DNA of 64,000 nucleotides from Chrysomallon squamiferum (GCA_012295275.1 CM022665.1:28858446-28922445), one strand, 5' to 3'; shown: positions 26,568 through 60,146, counted from the first letter of the stretch. Made by a program: numbers and translations. Notes: generated by a model from the letters alone, not told the origin.

Positions 26568-27772
26568 AAAAAGAAAGAAAAAAAGTGAAAAAACAACTCA
26601 GAAATGCAACCATATATTCAATGCATCATTTATACTGTGTATATTTGCCAGATAGTGATTTTGTAGATAACAAATAAACAACATGCAATCTAAATTAAAA
26701 ATAATTCATTTATTATCAGAAATAAACGTGGTCAATGTCTTTTGAGATAAGCATTGTTATGATCTCTTCCTGATACTCCTTGAAAACATTTAAAAAAAAA
26801 AAAATAATAATAACAGCAAAACAAAAACAAATCATATCTAAATACAGCACATATATACAAAAATATATATATATATATATATAACCGAAAATATAATGAA
26901 TAAATGAAATAAAAATAAATTACAGAAGTAACAAGAAGAAGAAGAAAAAATAAAGAACAATACTGTATAATATTATTTATCATTTTCCATGTCACGTTGT
27001 CTTTAGAAATTTATAATTATCTGTTTTCTCAGATAAAGTGATTAATTGAGATTAAACCAGTAATACATATTAACAGTTATGGAACAGATATTGGAGAATA
27101 TTTATAATTAGAAAATATATAACGTACACTGCAATAAAGTTGAGAATAATCACAAAAAAAAGAAAAAGAAAAGTTGACGGACGATGAAAAGACGACAAAG
27201 ACATTTTTACAAATGAAATAGCAACAACAACAGTCTGCACAGCAAATAAAGATAAAAAAAGAGTAATAATTACTTTTTGATATTTAAAAAAAAATAAAAT
27301 AACAAGAATGAAAACTGCGCATAAACTGCACATAAATACATAATCCAAATAGGGGAAAAAAAAAAAAAAAAAAATTCTTTCACCATCTTAAGAAAGAAAT
27401 CAATGTCTTTGTTTGGCTCTTACTTAGTTCACCTGTAACAACCTTACGTGTTACAGGTAAGCAATTACACGGATCCAGATTGAAGTTTAATAATTAATGA
27501 ATTTCCACACAGAAAGTCAATATTCTTGACCACAGAGGAGGACTACGTGTCCCCCTGGGACTTGGATATAGTCATCAGTAACGACATTTAGATTAATTAG
27601 ATCTCCTGGAATCAACTTAAAGTAAGTTTGACATGGATTATTTATTAGTTTACTGCGTAGATAATCAAGATATCGACGTTCGTGCGTCACAAACGTCGTT
27701 TTTAACCTGAGACTGTCAAAGGAAGTTTTTACATTGATGCGGGAAGGTAACCCACCGGCCGGCTCCAGGGCC
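24196..27772. other. FAM181 3' UTR, intergenic DNA and polycystin 5' flank
   Basis: AT-rich, with no gene recognised. Microsatellites: (ATT)n at 24748-24797, (TA)n at 25224-25247, (AAT)n at 25619-25704, a poly-A run at 26109-26166 and (CA)n at 26522-26563. From about 27480 the sequence becomes less AT-rich and is probably the polycystin 5' UTR/promoter. A 98-codon minus-strand frame there (27517-27813) has no recognisable content. Confidence 0.5.
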
Positions 27773-47303
<19,531 letters not shown>

Positions 47304-48639
47304 CCCGACAAAAAGAATACAGTTTGAAACAATAACAGTGAAAACAAACAAACAAACAAACCCTTGTACAGTACGAATTATTAACAACATTTATATACAA
47401 CCAGTAAATTAGATAAAGCAAAAAAATAGATATAACTTTAATATATCAGATTAGTAATTGTTTTACAATAGGCTTTAAAAAAAAAGTTTAAACGATAACT
47501 CTACAAAATATAATAATAATATATTATTATTATTATAATAAAATAACAGAAATAATGCAGAATGTTCTCGTCTATTAAATGTATATTTCTGAACTGTTAG
47601 AAACGAAGTTTTCAACAGATATGCCAATATATTATTTTTGTTTGTTTCAAATGTGAATGTCCCACTTCATACAACAAATTACACAGAACATGATCCCTTT
47701 GGTGTGATAAAGGATCAGTATTTGTAGATTATATATATTATATGTGAATCACGCTTTGTGCCTGACGACTTGACGCATATGTCAAGTGATAATTGTATTG
47801 TGCACTATGCAAAGTTTTCAGTGTTGTAAAAAAAAAAAAAAATTGTTTTACTTCTGGTATTGCATATAATTTGTCAGTGTAGCAGTACTATGTCAGTATG
47901 AGATTTACAATAGCACAGTAATATGGAAGCAGCGATATCAGTTTGCCAGTCAAAACGTATTTCGCAATACTACGATTGTTCGTTATAATTAAACATAATT
48001 TAAGTTCATTTTTAATCTCGGTGATACGGTGTAGAAACCAAACCTGATATATATATATATATATATTTTTATTATTATTTTAATAGGCCATCTCTTTCTA
48101 ATTAATTGTTTTTTTTTCGCAAAGGTCATTCAAATTCTGTGCTCAAATTCAGAACTTAGTCTAATTATACCAGAAATCCTGTAATTATAATGTACAATAT
48201 GGAAACATTTGACGTTTCTTTTTATATCAAAACTGTTTTTACAACGGATTATTTTAAGTATCAAATTTTGAAACGTACTAACCATATAAATTTCACATAT
48301 TTTCGGCCCAGATTATTTTCGAAATTGCCGAGGTAAGAGCTAATCAAACCGCCTTAGACCATTTAACGTTTGTAACGATGAAAACTTCTATAAAATTGTT
48401 ACTAAAGTTTCTAACGTAGACTGGTGATATGCAATGCTAGAAGTGAAATTAAATAAATGTAATGCCTTGTCAGCTTCCGTCCATAAGTACGAAAGGTTTT
48501 AATCACGTTTCTTTTGTCAGTGTGTTACACTTGTTAAACTCATAGCGTTTCTGTAACTACGTAAGTTTTACGTGCAAAGAAACATTAAAAATAAATTAAA
48601 TTAAATAAAGTGTTAAATAATAAAGAAATTAAATTAAAA
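47304..48639. other. Polycystin 3' UTR and intergenic DNA
   Basis: No ORF supported. A canonical AATAAA lies at 47537-47542, about 235 bp after the stop. The rest is AT-rich with a (TA)n tract near 48047. Confidence 0.55.
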
Positions 48640-48956
48640 ATTAAAAATAAATTAAATAGAAATCAGAAATTAAAAAGATAAAAATTGTAAAATTGAGTTT
48701 TTCCTTTGCGTGAGCAGGAAAAGACATACTGACTGCATTTTACAAATTCATGTTTGTTTTACTTAATAGAATAAATATACAGGTAAATAATAATAAATAA
48801 ATAAATAACGAAATATTTTGGAACTGCTCAAGTAAATAAAATAACGATTCCTTCGCTACTTTAGAAGAAAAAAACAAAAAAAAAACTATTAACTATTATT
48901 TTATTTATATACGTTCGAGCAACAACTAGATATTATTTTTTTTTTTTAAATACATT

Positions 48957-49372
48957 CATTTATTTATATTTAAAAATGTTACATCAAAATATAGTGATAC
49001 GTAAAAACGATTAAGCTGAAAATAATAGTTATATTAATTATTTAAAAATTTATATTTTAAGACGTAGGCAGTCTGTTAATATTCTACGATGTTACGAAAA
49101 ATCTTATATATTATATATATACACATTATATGTAGTTATAGCCTGAATTTTATAACTGTACAAATAAAAATATCCTCGGTATAAATTAAATTTTTGATTC
49201 CAATCGTGAATATTACCTTAATATTTCTGATTGTTTTTGAAACATCTTTAATTTTTAAGAATATCTTTCAAGTTTTAAGTTTATTCTTAGTCTATTTTTT
49301 TATTTTTTTAAATAATCGTTTAAAAGCGAATTCTACTATAAATCAGATCTCAGATTTATTTCGCACGTTTCT
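48957..49372. repeat. ~400-bp dispersed repeat, copy 2 (unit A)
   Basis: Near-identical to copy 3 at 55690 and diverged from copy 1 in polycystin intron 21. It ends in a (TA)/(CA) microsatellite, as copy 1 does. Confidence 0.85.
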
Positions 49373-49738
49373 ATTATATATATATATATCCACACACAGA
49401 GACACGCGCGCGCGCACACACAAACACACACACACACTCACTCGCACACACATGCTTATTAATAATACTAGTTATTTGGTTTAACAAATACGTCTGTGTT
49501 ACTGTTTTCGGTATGAAGAGTTTGTGATTAATCTGCACTGTGATAAAACATTCAGCTCAATACAGATGTTTATTACGTGTTTATTACATGTTTGTTACAG
49601 CGTGTTTAGTTAACACAATAAATTCTCCTTAAAGCACAAAGGTCGTTGAATTTGTGTTTATTCCAGAATGACAATCATAAAAAAAAAAAAAAAAAAAAAA
49701 ACTTAAAACATAAGTGAAAAAAATATAAATATATATAA

Positions 49739-49739
<1 letters not shown>

Positions 49740-49793
<54 letters not shown>
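49740..49793. repeat. (AAT)n microsatellite
   Basis: About 17 AAT units. The corresponding place in unit B (56402-56458) holds shorter interrupted AAT/TA runs. Confidence 0.9.
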
Positions 49794-50041
49794 GTAATCA
49801 AGGAGATTTTTCATTGCTCCTATTTACGTTTGGAAGTTAATGAGCTAACGTCACAATTAATGACGTAACACAATTATATTTATATAACGTTTCCCGGTTG
49901 TCTTTAAGACTGGTAGCTATTGGCAGCCGCAGTAAGTAAGTAAATATAATATTACAACATATTCTGTGGGGTTTTATTCTTTTCTTTTCTAATTTTGTTT
50001 TCTTTTTTTTCCCGACACCTTAGCATACTGATACTCTAGAG

Positions 50042-50160
50042 CAGTCATGCACTATCTGCGGCTTTCTGAGTGGCCCGCCTAATTGTTCCATTTACACTGT
50101 AAATTAATACCTGTGGCCCGCCTGAAGATGAGCCATGTCTAATGTCGTTGCCAATGCCTG
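50042..50160. mobile_element. 119-bp hAT-type MITE with 8-bp target duplication
   Basis: It is flanked by exact copies of CTCTAGAG at 50034-50041 and 50161-50168. Unit B carries the same flanks with a single CTCTAGAG (56942-56949) and no insert, so this is an insertion in unit A. The ends read cagtcatgcac and, on the other strand, caggcattggc: short CAG-type termini as in hAT elements. The interior has two tggcccgcct blocks. Confidence 0.85.
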
Positions 50161-50536
50161 CTCTAGAGAAAACAACGTTGTTTTTTTTGGTTTTTCTTAA
50201 GCATTGTGTCCCATACAAAACATGCTTCAACCATCAGATTCGAAAGCTGCTTAATTTCTCCATTCATTTTGTTAAAATGTAAATGAATATTGATGACAAA
50301 ACAAAATAACAGTGGTCCGGGTTTGACGTAGTCAAACACTGGTAACTGAAAAAGAATTAAAGTAGATTTTCGTGTTAATAGGTAAAATTAAAACTCAAAG
50401 GTTCTTCTTTTACAAAATAATAAAAACTTTACCATCATTCCATAATATTATCAATGTTATTTCATAGTGTCAGATAATTCTTTGAGCTTTCCGGCACATT
50501 TTATTTAATAATTTTATTTCCACTGACATAAAAAAA

Positions 50537-50571
<35 letters not shown>

Positions 50572-51604
50572 AAACCTGAGAAACTAAATTTACAAATAAT
50601 TATGGCGTAAAGGCTCAATGTGATTAATGATTGCCATCTCCATTGCTACCAGCTGCTGATACAACAACAACAACAACAACAACAACTACTACTACTACTA
50701 CTAGTACTACTATAGCAATAACGAATAAAAATATGTTTATACTATCAATAAATTCCGCATAAAGGGGCATAATACAGTATAACCAATGTCGTTCACTCTA
50801 ATTCGGAGTTGCTGCCCTTCAATTGTAGTTTTTAAATTGTTTATTTATTTTTCTTCGTTGCGGCGTTTCATCTGACATTTTAGAAATATGCGTCAAAGAC
50901 AGGAAATATTTAACTTTTTGTTTGTTTGCTTCTTCGTTAGCAATTGTTTTGGGGTTTTTTCATTATCGTGTTATTATTAGCAATCTTTCGCAAGTAATAA
51001 TAATACGCTGTGTAAGAAGTTAATGTAAAGAAAACAAAATACAGTTCCGACAGTCATATAAATGTTACAAATAAATACTCAGACATGTAAATGGATAAAT
51101 AAATAAATTCATGAAAACGTCTTTTTGAAAAAATTATTTTCTTTTTCTATTCTATTTTTACTTTTCCAGATCGATAGTTCTTCGTAAACGTAAGTCATAT
51201 ATTAAACTGTGATAACAAAAACCACAAAAAACGTATTGATTGCTGTCAACATTTTACGTCAGCAGAATATCGATGCAGTTTGACAGGGTTCATTTATATA
51301 TATGTATATACTTGTTATAGAAAACCGTAATGTCTGTCTTTAATAATTAATACAAAAAGGAAAATGTTTTATTTAAACGTTAGAATTAGTTATTTTTATA
51401 TCTGTTTCTTTCTTATTTATTTTAAAGTTTACAGATCAAAGTACAGATAAATTCTCTGATGCATAAATAACTTGCAGCGCTATATATATATATTTGAAAT
51501 AGTCATAAAATTCAAAGCTATGATATAAGTATGTGCTATTTAACAATAAAATATTGTTGACACTCTATCAACACGTGAAACGAAGTAGTTTTAAATGGAT
51601 TTTT

Positions 51605-52984
51605 TATATCACTGTAATAGAGACATGTACAGAAAGTGGGGGTTCATATCACTGTACTATAAACATGTACAGAAAGTGGGGGTTTATATCACTGTAATAT
51701 AAACATGTACAGTAAGTGGGGGTTCATATCACTGTAATATAAACATGTACAGAAAGTGGGGGTTTATATCACTGTAATAGAAACATGTACAGAAAGTGGG
51801 GGTTCATATCACTGTAATATAAACATGTACAGTAAGTGGGGGTTTATATCACTGTAATAGAAACATGTACAGTAAGTGGGGGTTCATATCACTGTAATAG
51901 AAACATGTACAGTAAGTGGGGGTTTATATCACTGTAATAGAAACATGTACAGTAAGTGGGGGTTCATATCACTGTAATAGAAACATGTACAGTAAGTGGG
52001 GGTTCATATCACTGTAATATAAACATGTACAGTAAGTGGGGGTTAGAAACATATCACTGTAATAGAAACATGTACAGTAAGTGGGGGTTCATATCACTGT
52101 AATAGAAACATGTACAGTAAGTGGGGGTTCATATCACTGTAATATAAACATGTACAGTAAGTGGGGGTTTATATCACTGTAATATAAGCATGTACAGTAA
52201 GTGGGGGTTTATATCACTGTAATATAAACATGTACAGAAAGTGGGGGGTTCTAACTGTAATAGAAACATGTACAGTAAGTGGGGGTTTATATCACTGTAA
52301 TAGAAACATGTACAGAAAAGGGGGTTTATATCACTGTAATAGAAACATGTACAGTAAGTGGGGGTTCATATCACTGTAATAGAAACATGTACAGTAAGTG
52401 GGGGTTTATATCACTGTAATAGAAACATACAGAAAATATCACTGTAATAGAAACATGTACAGAAAGTGGGGGTTCATATCACTGTAATAGAAACAAACAT
52501 GTACAAAAAGGGGGTTCATATCACTGTAATAGAAACATGTACAGTAAATATCACTGTAATAGAAACATGTACAGTAAGTGGGGGTTCATATCACTGTAAT
52601 AGAAACATGTACAGAAAGTGGGGGTTTATATCACTGTAATAGAAACATGTACAGAAAGTGGGGGTTCATATCACTGTAATAGAAACATGTACAGAAAGTG
52701 GGGGTTCATATCACTGTAATAGAAACATGTACAGAAAGTGGGGGTTCATATCACTGTAATAGAAACATGTACAGAAAGTGGGGGTTTATATCACTGTAAT
52801 AGAAACATGTACAGTAAGTGGGGGTTCATATCACTGTAATATAAACATGTACAGTAAGTGGGGGTTTATATCACTGTAATAGAAACATGTACAGTAAGTG
52901 GGGGTTCATATCACTGTAATAGAAACATGTACAGAAAGTGGGGGTTTATATCACTGTAATAGAAACATGTACAGTAAGTGGGGG
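51605..52984. repeat. 40-bp minisatellite array, about 34 units
   Basis: The unit is tatcactgtaatagaaacat followed by gtacagtaagtgggggttca. Variants swap GTAAG/GAAAG and ttca/ttta. In the first eight or so units the ttca and ttta forms alternate, giving an 80-bp higher-order period. A few units are truncated (near 52240, 52425, 52545) and one has an insertion (near 52045). Confidence 0.95.
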
Positions 52985-53541
52985 TGATATATAATAAACA
53001 AAATCATCATCTGACACAACCAGTACGTAATTAAAAATAGTTAATAATGGGTGATGTGGTATCTTAACATGTATAAAATATTTATGCTGCTAGATGTGGG
53101 TAATAAAAATACATTATGCATTACGATATATTGTGTTCAGGTCCATATAACACCTGTTGTATCAGTCACTACAGTCTGATTTCTTTTTATTTATTGATTT
53201 AGTATTTTATTCAGTACCCGTTTTGCTTATTATATTACAAAACTATTAATAAAACTTAAAGTTAAAATTAAAATATAAATATTGCATATATATAAATTAA
53301 TAAAATAGAATAAAATAAATTAAAAGTTCCAGTAAATTTTTAAAGATAAGAAGTAATAATAAACAATACTAATAATGCTAATGGTGGTAGTAGTAGTTAT
53401 AGTAATTATAATAATAATAGTAGCTGTAGTAGTAGTCGTAGTAGCAGTAGTAAAAGGGAAAACCTCTGTTGATCCGTTGAATGAAAGAGTACTTGGACAC
53501 ACAATTAATGATTAGAAAGTGATGTGTTTTAAACAAATAAA

Positions 53542-54544
53542 ATGACTGATAAATGCACACTAAGAACTATAAACTATCGACATCAACGTTATATTAATTC
53601 ACCAGATAAAATGTATGCTGATTCTGATCAAGAAAAGTACAGTACGGCAGGACACCTAAGTCCATCAGGAAGTCCAACCAGAGCTTGTGACAAAGACAGG
53701 GAGAAAAACTGTTGGAGAAAGGAATCAAATAGCAGTGAGGGAAATTTTAAGAAGCCATTAGAGCCAGCCATGTCCTCCTTGTTTGATGAAATGGAGTTTC
53801 CACCCCTTACATCATCACGCACGAGAACATCTAAACCACAACGACCTAAGTTTGAACATTGTGAATCATGGGCAGACAGGGGAGAGAGAAACCATCAGGT
53901 TAGAGGAAGAAAGAAAACAGCTGAAAAGATATCGAAAGCAGCTTCAAATAAACCCAAGAATTATCAGGCCAGGACTGGAGATCGAAACAGATGAAAATGT
54001 ACTCATGAGAAAACAGAAACAGCTGGACTATGGTAAAAATACTCTGGGTTATGACCGCTATCTCAGACTTGTTCCAAAAAATAAGAGACAAAAAGATCAG
54101 CCCAGAACACCAGACAAGTACATAAAGACAAGTCGTCGGTCTTGGGATGCACAGATAAGAAAATGGAGACGACAGCTTCATGACTGGGACCCACCAGAAG
54201 CACCCAACAGAAAACACAGTAACAGCACAGACGTATCAGCTTCATGCTCTTCACAAGGATCACTGGAGACTGCTTTAGAGAATGAACTTCACAGTGCAAG
54301 TGATTTTGCCTCAGACACCTGCTCTGAGAACTCAGCAACACGTTCCACATCTTCTGCCAGCTGCTCCTTATCTCCCATCCTCAGTGAAAACTTCGCTGTG
54401 CTGAGTACAAAAAACGAATGTGACAGTCATTTGGCCAGTGGCAGTTCCTACACGAAAATGTCATATAGTGCCGATGAGGATGTGGATGAATTCAACTTGG
54501 ATGAGTGCCTGCAAGATGTTTGTGAAATGGATAACTGGGAATAG
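53542..54544 (+). pseudogene. SLBP: SLBP copy A, frameshifted intronless copy
   Basis: SLBP binds the 3' stem-loop of replication-dependent histone mRNAs and directs their processing, export and translation. This copy starts at the same ATG as copy B but has a net 2-nt loss near 53879-53884 relative to it. After Trp/Ala/Asp-Arg the frame goes out, and reading ends at 53994 after 150 aa. The remaining sequence continues in another frame to 54544 and encodes the RNA-binding domain: [20 protein letters not shown], then TPDK, then the canonical SRRSWDAQI, and LHDWDPP. It also differs from copy B by a 12-nt in-frame indel in the N-terminal part. It is intronless, so derived from a retrocopy. A sequencing error at the 2-nt site would restore the frame and change this call. 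Confidence 0.85.
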
Positions 54545-54715
54545 ATGTTACATGTCTAATATTTAATAATATTGTTTGTGTGTGTGTGTGTGTTGTTTGT
54601 TGATTGTACATTTGTTTATGCGTGTATATTTGTGAACTAAATACAGAAGAATTCCACAGATTTGTTATTGTTGTATACTTTTCTTATTTTCAAAAATATT
54701 CTTCAGTGTAAATTG

Positions 54716-54721
54716 AATAAA
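54716..54721 (+). terminator. Candidate poly(A) signal, SLBP copy A
   Basis: AATAAA, 172 bp after the stop, conserved at the same place in copy B. Confidence 0.5.
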
Positions 54722-55689
54722 TATATTCTTGGTGCAAACCAGTTATTTGTAATCTGTGGCCTTTGAAAGAGAAATATTGTTAGAAATAATTTTATATTTA
54801 ATTTACTTTAAAATTATTAGTGCATTTTTAGAGGAAAAAATGAATTAAAAACCCGTTACTGATCTAACGAAGATTATACTGATTTAAATAATGTAGTCTG
54901 ACTGTCTTATATTTATTTAATAACAATTGTCTGTTAGTTTAATTTGTAAAAGAAAAATTTAGGAAGACTTTTTTTTAGTATAAATTAAAAATAAATGAAA
55001 TAGAAATCAAAAATGAAAAAGATTAAAAAAAGAAATACCAACTTCATTTTACAAATTGATGTTTGTTTTACTTACTAGATCAAATAAATAGGTAAATAAT
55101 AAATAAATAAATAAGTAAATAACTGAAAAAATAAAAAAAATATTTTGTAACTGCTTGAGTAAATAAAATAACGATTCCTTCTCTAGTTTAGAAGAAATCT
55201 CTAGAAAAATAAAAATAATAATTAAACAAACAACACAAAAATGAAAATCTTCCCATATTAAACAGATGCTGATGTTTTTTGTGTCCCTCTTTGTTTTGGG
55301 GTGGGGTTGTGGGGCGTTTTGTTGTTGTTTTTTAGTTAAAAATAGCAAACTGATTGTCACCTTACTATACAAATTATTATTAATTATTATTATTATTATT
55401 ATTACGCCAAATAAATTCACATTTTCCAAAAGGCCAAATACAAATCTAATTCCGTTCTTGACAAGTCTTGGCTTCTTTGGCATCACGTAAATTTTTATTC
55501 ACTAAAATATTTGTTTTTGTTTTGTACGCATTATACAGATAAGTGAATGTGTGGCGGGGAAAAAAACTGAAATGTTGAAAGAAATGGGAAGATAAAGTTT
55601 ACACAGGGAAACGTTAACTGTTATTTTATTTATCTATGTTTGAGAAACAACTAGATATTATAAATAAATAAATAAATAAATAAATAAAT

Positions 55690-56109
55690 TCATTTATTTA
55701 TTTTTAAAAATGTATCAAAAATAATATAGTGATAAGTAAAAACGATTAGGCTGAAAATAATAGTATAAATTATATTAATTATTTAAAAATTTATATTTTA
55801 AGATGTAGGCAGTCTGTTAATATTCTACGATGTTACAACTAATCTTAAACATTATACATAAATACATTATATGTAGTTATAGCCTGAATTTTATAACTGT
55901 ACGAATAAAAATATCCTCAGAATAAATTAAATTTTTGATTCCAATCGTGAATATTACCTTAATATTTCTGATTGTTTTTGAAACATCTTTAATTTTTAAG
56001 AATATCTTTCAAGTTCTAAGTTTATTCTTAGTCTATTTTTTTTTTAAATGATCTTTTAAAAGGCGAATTCTACTAATCAGATCTCAGATTTATTTCGCAC
56101 ATTTCTATT
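55690..56109. repeat. ~400-bp dispersed repeat, copy 3 (unit B)
   Basis: Counterpart of 48957-49372. The adjoining microsatellite is reduced to a short (TA)/(GATA) tract. Confidence 0.85.
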
Positions 56110-58461
56110 TTATCTGTCTATATCTATATATAGATATAGATATATGCATACATATTAACAAATACGTCTGTGTTACTGTTTTCGGTATGAAGAGTTTGTG
56201 ATTAATCTGCACTGAGATAAAACATTCAGCTCAATACAGATGTTTATTCCAGAATGACAAACGTTTCAACAAACAAACAAAATAAAATAAAAATTAAAAA
56301 TTAAAAAAATTAAAAATTAAAATTAAAAAAATAAAAAATATTAAAATGAATATAAAATAAAATAAAATAATATAAAATAAGAGTATATATATAAAAATAT
56401 AAAATAATAATAATAATATATATAAAAAATAATAAAATAATAATAATAATAATAATAATCACGGAGACTTTTCATTTATAATTTCAGCAGTAAAAGATAT
56501 CTTCAGTTTTTATCTATGAAAGTATATGTCTGTGTGTATGTCTGTCTGTTTCTTTGTGTGTCCCCGTATATGTTTGTTTACAAACGTTTATATTGCGAAT
56601 TTGTTGTATGCCTTATTGTACGGATAATTGCGCATATGTCTCTATCTGTGTGTATGTATATGCGTTTTGTGGTTTTTTGTCTTAAGTCTGCTTGTGTGTG
56701 TGCGTGTGTGTGTGTGTGTGTGTTTACGTTTGGAAGTTAATGAGCTAACGTCACAATTAATGACGTAACACAATTATATTTATATAACGTTTCCCGGTTG
56801 TCTTTAAGACTGGTAGCTATTGGCAGCCGCAGTAAGAAAGTAAGTATAATATTACTACATATTCTGTGGGGTTTTATTCTTCTTTTCTTTTCTAATTTTG
56901 TTTTCCTTTTCTTTTTTTTCTGACACCTTAGCATACTGACACTCTAGAGCAAACAACGTTTTGGGGTTGGGTTTTTTTAGCACTGTGTCCCATACAAAAC
57001 ATGCTTCAACCATCAGATTCGAAAGCTGCTTAATTTCTGCATTCATTTTGTTAAAATGTAAATGAATACTGATGACAAAACAAAATAACAGTGGTCCGGG
57101 TTTGACGTAGTCAAACACTGGTAACTGAAAAAGAATTAAAGTAGATTTTCGTGTTAATAGGTAAGATTAAAACTCAAAGGTTCCGCTTTTACAAAATAAT
57201 AAAAACATTACCATCATTCCATAATATAATCAATGTTATTTCATAGTGCCAGATAATTCTTTGAGCTTTCCGGCACATTTTATTTAATAATTTTATTTCC
57301 ATTGACATAAAATAAATAAAAACCTGAGAACCTAAATTTACAAATAATTATGGCGTAAAGCCTCAATGTGATTAATGACTGCCATCTCCATTGCTACCAG
57401 CTGCTGATACAACAATAACAACAACAACAACAACAACTGCTACTACTACTACTAGTACTACTATAACAATAACGAATAAAAATATGTTTATACTATCAAT
57501 AAATTCCGCATAAAGGGGCATAATACAGTATAACAAATGTCGTTCACCAAACTCTAATTCGGAGTTGCTGCCCTTTAATTGTAGTTTCAGATTGTTTATT
57601 TATTTTTCTTCGTTGCGGCGTTTCATCTGACATTTTAGAAATATGCGTCAAAGACAGGAAATATTTAACTTTTTGTTTGTTTGCTTCTTCGTTAGCAATT
57701 GTTTTGTTTTATTTCATTATCGTGTTATTATTAGCAATCTTTCGCAAGTAATAATAATACGCTGTGTAAGAAGTTAATGTAAAGAAAACAAAATACAGTT
57801 CCGACAGTCATATAAATATTACAAATAAATACTCAGACATGTAAATGGATAAATAAATAAATTCATGAAAACGTCTTTTTGAAAACATTATTTTCTTTTT
57901 CTATTCTATTTTTACTTTTCCAGATCGATAGTTCTTCGTAAACGTAAGTCATATATTAAACTGTGATAACAAAAACCACAAAAAACTTATTGATTGCTGT
58001 CAACATTTTACGTCAACAGAATATCGATGCAGTTTGACAGGGTTCATTTATATATATTTATATACTTGTTATAGAAAACCGTAATGTCTGTCTTTAATAA
58101 TTAATACAAAAAGGAAAATGTTTTATTTAAACGTTAGAATTAGTTATTTTTATATCTGTTTCTTTCTTATTTATTTTAAAGTTTACAGATCAAAGTACAG
58201 ATAAATTCTCTGATGCATAAATAATATGCAGCGCTATATATATAAATATTTGAAATAGTCATAAAATTCAAAGCCATGATATATGTATGTGCTATTTAAC
58301 AATAAAATATTGTTGACACTCTATCAACACGTGAAACGAAATAGTTTTAAATGTTGCGAAGGTTATTCAAAAATTCTGTATTATACAATAAGGCTGTAAT
58401 TGATTGTTATGTAAATGGAGCGGGTAATATTCGATCAAAAAGTACAGAAAATGTTGGTCTC

Positions 58462-58590
58462 ACATCACTGTAATAGAAACATGTACAGAAAGTGGGGTTT
58501 ATATCACTGTTATAGAAGCATGTACAGTAAATAGGGGTTCATATCACTGTAATATAAACATGTCCAGTAAGTGGGGATGTCCAATCACTG
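58462..58590. repeat. Unexpanded minisatellite remnant in unit B
   Basis: About three diverged 40-bp units (atcactgtaatagaaacatg and variants), then more decayed versions to about 58670. It is positionally equivalent to the 34-unit array of unit A. Confidence 0.8.
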
Positions 58591-59100
58591 AGTTACAATA
58601 TGGAGTTGTTAGATCAAATGTACAGAAAAGGGAGATGTTAGATCACTATTATTAACTGTTTCAGAAAGTGTGGGTGTTAAACTTATTAAAAACTGACATT
58701 AACGTTTATTTGAATTTAAAATAATAATGTTCGCCATGGAATATATAAATATCTGATGTGGCATGGAGAGGATGGAGGTCAAACATACATACAGGGGTAG
58801 TTTAAAACATCCTAGATTTGATGTTCTGTACAAAGTAGATATCTTCTAAGATTTGTGCAGTTATGCAAACAAACCTTATTTAATATTTTAGCGAAAGAAA
58901 AAAAGCATCTGTTCGATTTCAGAACTAATCGTTCTAATCTGACGTAGAACAGTTTAAAAATAATCTAAAATGAGACGTTTTCATTTCTACTCATTGATAT
59001 TTAATGTTTCCAATATACCAAAGTTCAGCAAATCACATTAGTGTAGAATCATTTGTGTATCTAGACTCTGATTTTTTGGTATTGTGTACTTTATTTGTTG

Positions 59101-59106
<6 letters not shown>

Positions 59107-59136
<30 letters not shown>

Positions 59137-59181
59137 CAAAAAGAACATAATAAATTAGATTAAAAAAAAAAAAAAAAAAAA
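59107..59181. repeat. Poly-T / poly-A pair
   Basis: T26 at 59107-59132 and A20 at 59162-59181 flank a 30-bp spacer and could form a hairpin. Present only in the part of unit B missing from unit A. Confidence 0.8.
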
Positions 59182-59481
59182 ACGATAGGGTGAGTCTGAA
59201 AGTCAAATGAAAATAGTGTATGATGTAGAAAGAAACGGACACCGACATATAAAGTCAGACATACATGCATACATACACACACATATAGATAGATAGACAG
59301 ATGGATGAATGGAGAAAAAGAAGGATGGAAGGGTAAATACACAACAACAACATATATATTAAAATGTAAGTATATATGTATAACAAAATTAAAAATGAAT
59401 ATACATGTTATGCAGCAACAATAACAAAAACAAACAACAAACAACAACAGAAACAACAATAACGACCCCAACAGCAACAGA

Positions 59482-59483
<2 letters not shown>

Positions 59484-59537
<54 letters not shown>
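59484..59537. repeat. (AAT)n microsatellite
   Basis: About 17 AAT units, within the part of unit B that is missing from unit A. Confidence 0.9.
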
Positions 59538-59538
<1 letters not shown>

Positions 59539-60146
59539 TGTAATAATAAATAAAGAAATTAAACAACCAAATAAAAATGAAAATAAAAATAAAATAAAAT
59601 AAACAAAATCATCATCTGACACAACCAGTACGTAATTAAAAATAGTTAATAATGGGTGATGTGGTATCTTAACATGTATAAAATATTTATGCTGCTAGAT
59701 GTGGGTAATAAAAATACATTATGCATTACGATATATTGTGTTCAGGTCCATATAACACCTGTTGTATCAGTCACTACAGTCTGATTTCTTTTTATTTATT
59801 GATTTAGTATTTTATTCAGTACCCGTTTTGCTTATTATATTACAAAACTATTAATAAAACTTAAAGTTAAAATTAAAATATAAATATTGCATATATATAA
59901 ATTAATAAAATAGAATAAAATAAATTAAAAGTTCCAGTAAATTTTTAAAGATAAGAAGTAATAATAAACAATACTAATAATGCTAATGGTGGTAGTAGTA
60001 GTTATAGTAATTATAATAATAATAGTAGCTGTAGTAGTAGTCGTAGTAGCAGTAGTAAAAGGGAAAACCTCTGTTGATCCGTTGAATGAAAGAGTACTTG
60101 GACACACAATTAATGATTAGAAAGTGATGTGTTTTAAACAAATAAA

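Larger units (their letters stand above)
48640..54905. repeat. Segmental duplication unit A
   Basis: Collinear with unit B (54982-61487). Shared blocks include 48964/55690, 49486/56155, 49825/56725, 50200-51595/56980-58350 and 52993-54900/59598-61480. Unit A alone has the expanded minisatellite and the 119-bp insertion at 50042. Unit B alone has extra DNA at about 56490-56720 and 58600-59597. Confidence 0.9.

Noticed and set aside
51605-52984. CRISPR-like regular array
   Set aside because: Units are contiguous with no unique spacers, in a eukaryotic intron-bearing genome; this is a minisatellite.
53320-53502. Identical 60-codon minus-strand ORFs upstream of both SLBP copies (also 59925-60107)
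   Set aside because: Their identity reflects the identical flanks; the sequence is a degenerate AGT/AAT repeat giving Thr/Ile runs.
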